Shown: positions 1 through 5,544 of the stretch, one piece after another
Layout of the letters: the number at the start of each line of letters is the position of its first letter
Position numbering within the stretch: the stretch's first letter is position 1
Assembly (NCBI GenBank): GCA_002422505.1
Contig: DIVX01000078.1
Span: 38,003-48,080 of the forward strand
Direction: 5' to 3'
Length of the DNA stretch: 10,078 bases
DNA from: Desulfovibrio sp. UBA6121
GTDB taxonomy: Bacteria > Desulfobacterota > Desulfovibrionia > Desulfovibrionales > Desulfovibrionaceae
Translations under genes and position numbers: made by a program
The notes under the pieces: model-generated
The model's database searches: none
Told to the model about the DNA's origin: nothing
What the model saw: the letters and a program-made list of their open reading frames with translations, nothing else

Positions 1-65
1 CACGCCAACGCGTCACGCCGACGCGCCACGGCAATACGCCACGCCAACTCGTCACGCCGATGCAG
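1..65. repeat. 13-bp tandem repeat, block A (5 units, runs off the left edge)
   Basis: Five head-to-tail 13-bp units start at 1, 14, 27, 40 and 53: CACGCCAACGCGT, CACGCCGACGCGC, CACGGCAATACGC, CACGCCAACTCGT, CACGCCGATGCAG. Every unit begins CACG, and most changes are transitions or fall in the last five positions. The array begins at base 1, so its left end lies outside the window. A 13-bp period is not a multiple of three and no ribosome-binding site or family-like protein is present, so this is non-coding minisatellite DNA. Confidence 0.85.
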
Positions 66-208
66 GAAGACGGGGGGCGGCGGCGGCACGAGGATAGCCC
101 ATGCGCTCCGCGTGGGCAATGCGTCAGGACGGACGGCGTGCGTCTTCATCTCGGCCGTGCGCGCAGCCCAAGCCTCCGCCCCCCCCCACCCGGCACTCCG
201 ACCCGGCC

Positions 209-404
209 AGCCGGGCCAAACGCCTGGGCCAAGCCTGCGGCTTAAGCGTCTGGGCCGGGCGTGCGGATTGCCCCTTTCAGCCAAGCACCTGGGCCCACCA
301 CTTGGCCCAAACGTCTGACCCGAACGCTTGATCGAACCACCGTGCCCAATTTCTGACCCCGGCTCTCCGAGACCAAGCACCTGGGCCGGGCGTGCGGGCG
401 GAAA
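209..404. repeat. 13-bp degenerate tandem repeat, block B
   Basis: Read in steps of 13 from 209, successive units align: AGCCGGGCCAAAC, GCCTGGGCCAAGC, CTGCGGCTTAAGC, GTCTGGGCCGGGC, with further units such as ACCTGGGCCCACC (287), ACTTGGCCCAAAC (300), GTCTGACCCGAAC (313) and, after a 1-bp slip, ACCTGGGCCGGGC (379). The consensus is about GCCTGGGCCAAGC, which is close to its own reverse complement. The core CCAAGCACCTGGGCC occurs exactly at 281-295 and 373-387, and CTGGGCCGGGCGTGCGG at 250-266 and 381-397. The stretch 66-208 between blocks A and B shows no clear repeat and no supported gene. Confidence 0.7.
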
Positions 405-459
405 GGGCAATCCGGGCGCCCGTCCCAGCGGATTTGGGCAGCCAAGGTTGCGCGCCCCT

Positions 460-485
460 TCGCGCCGGGCGCGGGCCGGAAAACC
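460..485. repeat. 26-bp direct repeat, copy 1 (palindromic core)
   Basis: This copy is identical over 26 bp to positions 521-546, 61 bp downstream. It begins T and then CGCGCCGGGCGCG (461-473), a 13-bp sequence with CGCGCC/GGCGCG dyad symmetry, followed by GGCCGGAAAACC. The flanking bases differ between the copies, so the edges are sharp. It lies about 155-180 bp upstream of the ABC ATPase start. Confidence 0.85.
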
Positions 486-520
486 AGCCACAAGGCCAAG
501 AGCTCCATGCCTGCAAAACC

Positions 521-546
521 TCGCGCCGGGCGCGGGCCGGAAAACC
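521..546. repeat. 26-bp direct repeat, copy 2 (palindromic core)
   Basis: This is the second perfect copy of the 26-bp element at 460-485, with the dyad core at 522-534 followed by GGCCGGAAAACC. It ends 94 bp before the GTG start of the ABC ATPase gene, so it could fall in the 5' leader or promoter region. A regulator site, a small repetitive extragenic palindrome or a chance duplication are all possible; nothing in the sequence decides between them. Confidence 0.85.
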
Positions 547-626
547 CGTTGCCTTGGCCCCGCCCCTGGGAGTACAGAGCCGTGGATGCGCACCCGGCTT
601 TTTCGCCTGCGGGCGCAGCGCATTTT

Positions 627-631
627 GGAGG
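627..631 (+). promoter_or_regulatory. Ribosome-binding site that fixes the ABC ATPase start
   Basis: GGAGG lies 9 nt before GTG at 641. The reading frame stays open far upstream (to 392), but that extension runs through repeat DNA and has no ribosome-binding site. This site and the canonical N-terminus set the start. Confidence 0.75.
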
Positions 632-640
632 CAGCCTTTT

Positions 641-1483
641 GTGAACACCCCGGCCATCGAAATTTCCGACCTCTGGTTCTCCTACGGCGGCGCGCCCGTG
701 CTGGAGCAGGTGAACCTCACCCTGCCTGCGGGCGATTTTCTGGCCGTGCTGGGGCCCAACGGCGGCGGCAAATCCACGCTGCTCAAGCTGCTGCTTGGCC
801 TTGCGCAACCCGGCGGCGGCAGCGTGCGCGTGCTGGGCCAGCCCGCTGGGCAGGCTGGCGGGCGCATCGGCTATTTGCCGCAGTTCACGCAGGTTTCGGC
901 CAGCTTTCCCATCACCGTGCTGGGCGCTGTGCAGCTGGGCCTGGTGCGCCCCGGCTTCGACTGGTTCAAGGGCCGGGCCGAGCGCGCCCGCGAGCGCCAA
1001 GCCGCCCAGGAGGCCCTTGCCCGCGTGGGCCTGGCCGAACACGCCCGGCGCAGGCTCTCCGATCTTTCCGGCGGGCAGCGCCAGCGCGTGTTCATCGCCC
1101 GGGCCATTGTTTCCGGCCCGGAGCTGCTGCTGCTGGACGAGCCCACGGCCAGCGTGGACGGCAAGAGCAGGCAGGAGCTTATGGCCCTGCTGGCCGAGCT
1201 GAACCGCGACATGACCATCGTCATGGTCAGCCACGACATGTCCACCGTGGACGGTTGCGTCAAATCCATAGCCTGCGTGAACCGCACCCTGCACCTGCAC
1301 GCAGACAGCCGCCTCACCCCGCAGATCTTCGCCGAGGCCATGGGCATCGACCTTGTGGCCGGGTGCCCGGTGGAGCTTTTGGCCCACGGCCCGGTGCCGC
1401 ACCGCGTTGTGCTTGCCCACGACAGCCCGGAGTGCTGCGGCGGGCGTCATGCCCGGAAAAACGACGGAGGCCAGCCCAAATGA
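641..1483 (+). CDS. znuC: Zinc/manganese-type ABC transporter ATP-binding protein (ZnuC-like)
   Basis: This is the 280-aa cytoplasmic ATPase of a metal-ion importer; it hydrolyses ATP to drive the permease encoded next. All nucleotide-binding motifs are visible: Walker A GPNGGGKST at 38-46, Q-loop Q81, signature LSGGQ at 142-146, Walker B LLLLDEP at 162-168 and H-loop H198. The start is GTG, chosen from the GGAGG 9 nt upstream and from a typical N-terminus (AIEISDLWFSYGG). The length is normal for ZnuC/MntB-type ATPases with a C-terminal extension. That extension (about 249-270) is rich in His and Cys (H249, H254, H260, C265, C266, H270). The stop overlaps the next start as ATGA, indicating translational coupling. 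Family assignment rests on the pairing with an ABC-3 permease; whether the metal is zinc, manganese or iron cannot be read here. Confidence 0.88.
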   Translation: MNTPAIEISDLWFSYGGAPVLEQVNLTLPAGDFLAVLGPNGGGKSTLLKLLLGLAQPGGGSVRVLGQPAGQAGGRIGYLPQFTQVSASFPITVLGAVQLGLVRPGFDWFKGRAERARERQAAQEALARVGLAEHARRRLSDLSGGQRQRVFIARAIVSGPELLLLDEPTASVDGKSRQELMALLAELNRDMTIVMVSHDMSTVDGCVKSIACVNRTLHLHADSRLTPQIFAEAMGIDLVAGCPVELLAHGPVPHRVVLAHDSPECCGGRHARKNDGGQPK

Positions 1484-2331
1484 TGGAGGCCCTTTCCTAC
1501 GATTTCTTCCGCAACGCCCTCATGGCGGGCCTGCTGGCCAGCCTCATCTGCGGGGTCATCGGCTCGCTGGTGGTGGTCAACCGCATCGTGTTTCTGGCCG
1601 GGGGCGTGGCCCATGCCTCCTACGGCGGGGTGGGGCTGGCCTTCTATCTCGGCCTGCCGGTGCTGCCCGTCACTGCCGGGTTCTCCACCCTGGCGGCCCT
1701 GTGTATGGCCTGGGTCACGCTCTCCTCGCGTGAGCGGGCGGATACGGTCATCGGCGTCCTGTGGGCGGCGGGCATGGCCCTGGGCATCATTCTGCTCGAC
1801 CTGACCCCCGGCTACAATTCCGACCTCATGAGCTATCTTTTCGGCAGCATTCTGGCCGTGCCCGATTCCGACCTGTGGCTGATGGCCTGGCTGTGCGCCG
1901 GGGTGCTGGCCCTGGTGGCCTTGTTCTCGCGGGGCTTGCTGGTCATGAGCTTCGACGTGGAGTTCGCGCGCTCGCGCGGGGTGCCGGTGCGCTTTCTGCA
2001 CTTCCTGCTCATGGGCCTCACAGCCCTGTGCGTGGTCATGGTCATCCGCGTGGTGGGGCTTATTCTGGTCATGGCGCTGTTGACCATTCCGCCCTTCATG
2101 GCCGAACGCCGGGCGCGCTCCCTGCCGGGCATGATGCTTTTGGCCGCGTGCTTAAGCGTGGTGTTCTGCGTGGCGGGCCTGTATCTGTCCTTCGCGCTCG
2201 ATCTTACCTGCGGGGCCAGCATCATCGCCGTGGCCTGCGTGGGTTTCGTCATCTCCCTGGCGCTGCCGCAGCGCAGGGTGGAGATTGACACCCAGGCGGA
2301 CGCCGCCGGTTCTTCCGGGGGCCCGGCATGA
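1480..2331 (+). CDS. znuB: Metal ABC transporter permease, ABC-3 family (ZnuB-like)
   Basis: This 283-aa polytopic inner-membrane protein should form the translocation pore of the metal importer with the ATPase before it. Hydrophobic segments occur at about 14-34, 48-80, 90-108, 132-149, 173-203, 218-240 and 246-262. ABC-3 family hallmarks are visible: GGVAHASYGGVG at 41-52, FDVEFARSRGV at 158-168 (the usual FDxEfAxxxG coupling region) and VGLILVMALLTIPP at 192-205. ATG at 1480 is preceded by GGAGG (1466-1470) at 9 nt and overlaps the ATPase stop; the next codon is also ATG. The C-terminal tail after 264 is polar and Gly/Ala-rich. No substrate-binding protein (ZnuA) is in the window, so it must be encoded elsewhere or left of base 1. 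Confidence 0.9.
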   Translation: MMEALSYDFFRNALMAGLLASLICGVIGSLVVVNRIVFLAGGVAHASYGGVGLAFYLGLPVLPVTAGFSTLAALCMAWVTLSSRERADTVIGVLWAAGMALGIILLDLTPGYNSDLMSYLFGSILAVPDSDLWLMAWLCAGVLALVALFSRGLLVMSFDVEFARSRGVPVRFLHFLLMGLTALCVVMVIRVVGLILVMALLTIPPFMAERRARSLPGMMLLAACLSVVFCVAGLYLSFALDLTCGASIIAVACVGFVISLALPQRRVEIDTQADAAGSSGGPA

Positions 2332-2912
2332 GCGGCGCGGGCAAGCGTTCCGGGCAGGGGCCTGAAAAAGGCTCCGGCACGGACGCGGCCAATAGTGGCC
2401 CAAGCGCGGCCGACATCGTCCGGCGCATCCAGCACATGACGCTTTTGGTGCGCAGCCAAACGCGCTCGCTGATGCATTTGCGCCCAGGCCCGGCCAAGGG
2501 CGCGCCGCCCGGCCAGGGCCCGGAGTTCGGCCCACGTCCTGGTTCGCGTCCCGGTTCGCCTTCTGGGCAGGGCCAGCAGGCGGGCGGTCCGGGCAGGCGC
2601 GCGGGGCAGGTGGAGAGACCGGACGGCGGCGCGGGCGAGGACCAGGCGGGCGAGTTGGGCTGGTGGGTGCTGGCCCAGGGGGCGGCCCTGGACCCGGAGG
2701 ATTTTCAGTCGCGCGAGGCGGCGCGCCAGGAGTTGCTGGACGCCGTGCGCCGCGCCGGGGTGCTGGTGCCGGAAAATGTGTGGGTGTGGGACGAGACGGG
2801 CCGGGCGCAGCTGGTGCTGGCCAGCCTGCCCACCCAGGAGCGCGCCTGGCGTGTGGCCCAGCGCCTGCGCGAGAAGGGCCTGGCCGTCATTGTGCGGCGC
2901 GAAATGCCCTGA
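2328..2912 (+). CDS. Uncharacterised Pro/Gly-rich protein in the metal-importer operon
   Basis: I do not recognise this 194-aa protein. Its ATG overlaps the permease stop (ATGA at 2328-2331), so it is probably translated with the importer. Three parts can be seen. Residues 26-52 form a basic, helix-prone segment (SAADIVRRIQHMTLLVRSQT). Residues 53-107 are a low-complexity linker rich in Pro, Gly, Gln and Arg. Residues 108-194 look folded, with a WWVLAQGAALDPEDF start, an Arg/Glu helix at 128-143, VWVWDETGRAQLVLASLP at 151-168, and a final helix-strand that ends RLREKGLAVIVRREM. This ending faintly recalls SPOR-like or ferredoxin-like folds, but that is only an impression. No signal peptide or membrane segment is present, so it should be cytoplasmic. 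The codon use matches the two genes upstream. Confidence 0.75.
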   Translation: MSGAGKRSGQGPEKGSGTDAANSGPSAADIVRRIQHMTLLVRSQTRSLMHLRPGPAKGAPPGQGPEFGPRPGSRPGSPSGQGQQAGGPGRRAGQVERPDGGAGEDQAGELGWWVLAQGAALDPEDFQSREAARQELLDAVRRAGVLVPENVWVWDETGRAQLVLASLPTQERAWRVAQRLREKGLAVIVRREMP

Positions 2913-2918
2913 GCGGGC

Positions 2919-2954
2919 AAAAAAAAGTTCAGGAAGTCCGACGCGAGAACGCGT
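2919..2954 (-). terminator. Possible terminator of the minus-strand methyltransferase-ybaK operon
   Basis: On the minus strand the last repeat hairpin (ACGCG-TTCT-CGCGT, 2941-2954) is followed after 14 nt by eight T residues (2919-2926). The gap between stem and T-tract is longer than in a normal intrinsic terminator, so this is a weak call. Successive copies of the hairpin in the array could act together. Confidence 0.3.
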
Positions 2955-3040
2955 GCCTATGAGGTCCGACGCGAGAACGCGTGCCTATGAGGTCCGACGC
3001 GAGAACGCTTGACTATGAGGTCTGGCGCGAAAACGCGCCT
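2933..3040. repeat. 28-bp tandem repeat array (about 3.9 units) between convergent genes
   Basis: Units start at 2933, 2961, 2989 and 3017. Units 1 and 2 differ at one base, unit 3 has two changes, and unit 4 is truncated at 24 bp with further changes. Each complete unit starts GAGGTCCGACGCG (GAAG in the first) and contains the dyad ACGCG-AGAA-CGCGT, a 5-bp stem with a 4-base loop; it ends CCTAT or ACTAT. The junction CTATGAG carries TAG on the minus strand and TGA on the plus strand. No spacers separate the units, so it is not a CRISPR array. Unit 4 lies inside the 3' end of the YbaK gene and unit 3 holds its stop codon. Confidence 0.9.
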
Positions 3041-3525
3041 TGCCGTCCACCGCTCAGCGCCAGCAGGTCCGCCGGGGCCATCTCCAGCGTGCGGTCGGGC
3101 CTGCCCAGGCCGCAGTAGGCCGTGGGCGCAATGTCCAGAACGTCGGCGTCCACGAAGAGCAGCACCTCTCCCGCCACCAGCCCGTGCCCCAGGGCATGCA
3201 GGGGCGAAACCCCGCCCGGCGCCACGCCGATGCGTTCCAGCACGTCCGCCGCGCCCAGCGGGGCCAAGTCCTTGCGGTTCACCCCCACCAGCGCCGAGAG
3301 CTTGGCGTAATCCACGCGCAGCGTGCCGCGCAGGGCGGCCAGCACCAGCCTGCCGTCGCGCACGGCGAAGGCGATGGTCTTGATGATACGCGCCACGTCC
3401 AGCGGCAGGTTGCGCTTGGCCTCGGCCATGGTGCGCGTGGGCGCGTGCTCGTGCAGGGTGTGGGGCAGGCCGCTGGCTGCTACCAGCTCCAGCAGGGCCG
3501 CGAAGTCCGCGTGCGGGGTGGGCAT
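3013..3525 (-). CDS. YbaK/EbsC-type aminoacyl-tRNA deacylase
   Basis: This 170-aa protein belongs to the YbaK/ProX editing family, which hydrolyses mischarged tRNA (often Cys- or Ala-tRNAPro) in the cytoplasm. Family features are a HEHAPTRTMAEA segment at 25-36, the lysine-bearing motif ARIIKTIAF at 45-53 (K49 is the expected key lysine), VDYAKLSALVG at 71-81 and GVAPGGVSPLH at 100-110. ATG at 3525 overlaps the upstream methyltransferase stop as TAATG, so translation is probably coupled. A longer in-frame reading begins at 3645 but lies over the methyltransferase and adds nothing family-like. The last residues (FSRQTS) and the TAG stop are encoded by the 28-bp repeat array, so the C-terminus appears repeat-derived. 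The exact tRNA substrate cannot be told from the sequence. Confidence 0.87.
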   Translation of the reverse strand: MPTPHADFAALLELVAASGLPHTLHEHAPTRTMAEAKRNLPLDVARIIKTIAFAVRDGRLVLAALRGTLRVDYAKLSALVGVNRKDLAPLGAADVLERIGVAPGGVSPLHALGHGLVAGEVLLFVDADVLDIAPTAYCGLGRPDRTLEMAPADLLALSGGRQGAFSRQTS

Positions 3526-4163
3526 TAGCGCGCGCTCGCAGCCAGGAAGAACAGCGGATACTCGCGCAGCGCGCCGGTGGCGTCGGGCTTGCGCAGCAGG
3601 TGGAAGGGCAGCAGGCGCTGCACCTGGTAGCCTTGGCTCTGGCACTGGTCGCGCAGTTTTTCGGGATCGAAGCCGTTGTGGGCTGCGGCCTCGTCGCCGT
3701 GGAAGCCGCCGTCCTCGGGCAGCAGGTCGCCCAGCAGCAACAGGCCTCCGGGCCTGAGCAGCCGCCGCAACCCCGCAAGAGCGCCGGGCACGTCCTCCAC
3801 ATGGTGCAGGGCCATGAGCGAAACGGCCAGATCCACCGAGGCCAGCGGGATGCTCAGTTCGTGCAGGTTTCCCTGGTGCACCTGGGCCTGGGGCAGTTCG
3901 GCCTGGGCCAGCTTGCCGCGCAGCACGTCCAGCATGGCCGGAGAGGTGTCCACAAAATGCAGTCTGGCGGCGTGGTCCTGCGCCAGGTGCAGGCCAAGCA
4001 CCCCCGTGCCGCAGCCGAATTCCAGCACCGTGCGGCCCGCAAGATCGCAGCCAAGAAATTTAGGCGCGTTCTCCAGCACTTGGGCATAGAAGGCCTGGCC
4101 CATGGCGGCGCGCACCGGGTTGGCGTCCCACTTGGCCGCTTTGGCGGCGAAGATGTCGCTCAT
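3525..4163 (-). CDS. Class I SAM-dependent methyltransferase (Methyltransf_11/UbiE-like)
   Basis: This 212-aa soluble protein carries the Rossmann-type methyltransferase motifs: motif I VLEFGCGTG at 46-54 for S-adenosylmethionine, the acidic residue D72 in FVDTSPAML at 70-78 that should bind the ribose, SLMALHHVED at 115-124, and LRPGGLLLLGD at 136-146. The N-terminal KAAKWDANPVR segment is common in small-molecule methyltransferases that act near UbiE-like enzymes. The substrate is not readable. AGGAG sits 7 nt before the ATG, supporting this start. It is the first gene of a two-gene minus-strand unit with the YbaK-type deacylase, whose ATG overlaps this stop. No functional link between the two is obvious, and cotranscription may simply reflect packing. 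Confidence 0.87.
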   Translation of the reverse strand: MSDIFAAKAAKWDANPVRAAMGQAFYAQVLENAPKFLGCDLAGRTVLEFGCGTGVLGLHLAQDHAARLHFVDTSPAMLDVLRGKLAQAELPQAQVHQGNLHELSIPLASVDLAVSLMALHHVEDVPGALAGLRRLLRPGGLLLLGDLLPEDGGFHGDEAAAHNGFDPEKLRDQCQSQGYQVQRLLPFHLLRKPDATGALREYPLFFLAASAR

Positions 4164-4239
4164 GGTTTGCTCCTGCCCGCGCCAAAGGCGGGGATGTCTG
4201 TGAGGCCGTGTTTGCAGCCGGACGCAACCGCGCTACGCC

Positions 4240-4267
4240 AAGATACAGCCTAGCGCATTGCCTGAAA
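4240..4267 (-). promoter_or_regulatory. Weak candidate promoter for the methyltransferase-ybaK operon
   Basis: The 4240-4310 stretch is the most AT-rich non-coding DNA nearby. On the minus strand TTTCAG (4267-4262) and TATCTT (4245-4240) are separated by 16 nt and lie about 80 nt before the methyltransferase ATG. Both hexamers match the sigma-70 consensus only partly. Confidence 0.2.
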
Positions 4268-4335
4268 GGAATCCAACGTAAACACGAATAATCACTGTTC
4301 GTTGCGCTACTTTTGCGCCCTGGGGAACGCGGATG

Positions 4336-4365
4336 CGCCCCGCCGGATACCGGCCCATGGGGGCG
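4336..4365 (-). terminator. Strong GC hairpin after the carbamoyltransferase operon
   Basis: GCCGG (4342-4346) pairs with CCGGC (4350-4354) across a 3-base loop. The outer CGCCCC (4336-4341) pairs with GGGGCG (4360-4365), leaving a 5-base bulge. It lies 33 nt beyond the stop of the last gene of the minus-strand operon. No T-tract follows, so it may be a transcript-end stabiliser or a Rho-associated structure and not an intrinsic terminator. Confidence 0.35.
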
Positions 4366-4397
4366 GCGGCCAGCAAGGCGCGGCGTGTGTAGCGGAG

Positions 4398-5531
4398 CTA
4401 TTTTTTCAGCGCATTCTCGACGTACGGCAACAGGATTCCGGTAGCGACCTCGTTGCCGAACGCGCCCCAGTGGTTGTCGCAGACAAAGAACAGATCGTGC
4501 GCCTTGAGGCCGCGCTGGCTCATCTCCTTCAACAGGTCCACGTAAACGAAGTTCTTCTGCTCGGAGAGTTGGCGCAGTTTCTCAGAAAGGGGTGGTTCCG
4601 CGCCCTTGTAGCGCAGAAAATCCGAGTGGACCGGAATGGTGAAGACGATCACCTTCTTGCCTTTCGCCTCGGCAACGAGCTGTTCAATGGTGTAGCGCAT
4701 GATCTGCCAATCGGCTTCTGCAAAATCGTAATAGTAGGAATGATCCGGCTTTCCTGTATCGTCGAACTCGGCCTGCCAGTGGGGCACAAGCTTGTAGTTG
4801 CGGATTCTGAACGAGCCCAGGTAGCGCATGATGCGATAAAAACTGCTCCATTCCCGCAAGGTGAAGTCGAAGCTTTTGAGCCAGGGAGTGCCCCTGTTGT
4901 AGTCTGGCAGGTGTTCTGCTGTGTAGACCAGCTTGTAATCAGGGTACTCGCCCACGAGATACGGGCGGTACGCCGTGGACTTCTGTTGTACCGCCAAAGT
5001 ATAGCTGTTGTCGTTGAAGTCGTTGTGGGGAAGCAGGCCAAGTATGACGACATCGTGGCTGAAGCGGGCCACGAAGTGTTTGTACTGCAACCACTCCTGG
5101 ACAGTTCCAAAGCCGCCGGAGGTTCCGAAGTTCAGCACTTCAGTGCCGAGGGCCTTTTCCAGCCGGTCGGAAAGGCGGTCTGGCGATGCGTTGCCCCAGC
5201 CTTCGATGAAGGAATCTCCGAGGAGGGCCACGCGCGGCGAACTGCTGGCAAGGGAACGTTCCTTGTCGCGCATGCCCATGGCGTTTGCCTGGTATTTCAC
5301 CACGAAGCAGGATTTGTTGTGCAGGTAGCTGGATCCTGGCTTATGCCAAACGCCGAAGTGCTCGTCGATTTCGACCCAGAACTTGCTGCCCGCATTCACC
5401 ATGCTGTAGGTGGGCAGGGGAATATTGGGGTTGATGTACTTTATGTAGAGGAAAGAAGAGAGTTCGAGCAGGCCGATCATTATGACAAGCCATAGGCCGA
5501 ACTGTTTCACTGCGGAATAAATCTTGCTCAC
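4398..5531 (-). CDS. Membrane-anchored SGNH/GDSL-type hydrolase (SxtL-like position)
   Basis: This 377-aa protein has one hydrophobic segment near the N-terminus (about 11-32) and a large, probably exported, hydrolase domain. SGNH features are block I VALLGDSFIEGWG at 101-113 with nucleophile S107, a glycine block NFGTSGGFG at 134-142, N170 in LLPHNDFND, and a C-terminal FVCDNHWGAFGN at 349-360 supplying D352 and H354. The DxH spacing resembles that of AlgX/AlgJ O-acetyltransferases more than the classical DxxH of esterases. GTG at 5531 is chosen because GGGAG lies 7 nt upstream, just after the carbamoyltransferase stop; ATG at 5576, inside the previous gene, is an alternative giving 392 aa. 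It is the last gene of the operon and could remove or add an ester or carbamoyl group on the same substrate; this role is inferred. Confidence 0.85.
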   Translation of the reverse strand: MSKIYSAVKQFGLWLVIMIGLLELSSFLYIKYINPNIPLPTYSMVNAGSKFWVEIDEHFGVWHKPGSSYLHNKSCFVVKYQANAMGMRDKERSLASSSPRVALLGDSFIEGWGNASPDRLSDRLEKALGTEVLNFGTSGGFGTVQEWLQYKHFVARFSHDVVILGLLPHNDFNDNSYTLAVQQKSTAYRPYLVGEYPDYKLVYTAEHLPDYNRGTPWLKSFDFTLREWSSFYRIMRYLGSFRIRNYKLVPHWQAEFDDTGKPDHSYYYDFAEADWQIMRYTIEQLVAEAKGKKVIVFTIPVHSDFLRYKGAEPPLSEKLRQLSEQKNFVYVDLLKEMSQRGLKAHDLFFVCDNHWGAFGNEVATGILLPYVENALKK

Positions 5532-5544
5532 CTGGTTGCTCCCA

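Noticed and set aside
242..1450. Long minus-strand open frame (402 codons) opposite the ABC ATPase
   Set aside because: It is an antisense shadow of a gene with intact ABC motifs in GC-rich DNA; its translation shows no family-like pattern and it runs into the repeats.
328..1479. Upstream in-frame extensions of the ATPase (from 392) and the permease (from 328)
   Set aside because: They pass through 13-bp and 26-bp repeats or overlap the ATPase in another frame. The GTG at 641 and ATG at 1480 have good ribosome-binding sites and canonical N-termini.
2906..2926. Intrinsic terminator for the metal-importer operon (GCCC-TGAGC-GGGC then eight A)
   Set aside because: On the plus strand the run after the stem is A, not T, and on the minus strand the T-run precedes the stem, so polarity is wrong in both directions.
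2933..3040. CRISPR array
   Set aside because: The units are directly contiguous without spacers and no cas gene is present.
2957..3802. Minus-strand 281-codon open frame over ybaK and the methyltransferase
   Set aside because: It is a shadow frame; the translations in the accepted frames carry the family motifs and this one does not.
4302..5495. Plus-strand 397-codon open frame opposite the SGNH gene
   Set aside because: It is antisense to a gene with clear SGNH motifs and has no ribosome-binding site or recognisable domain.
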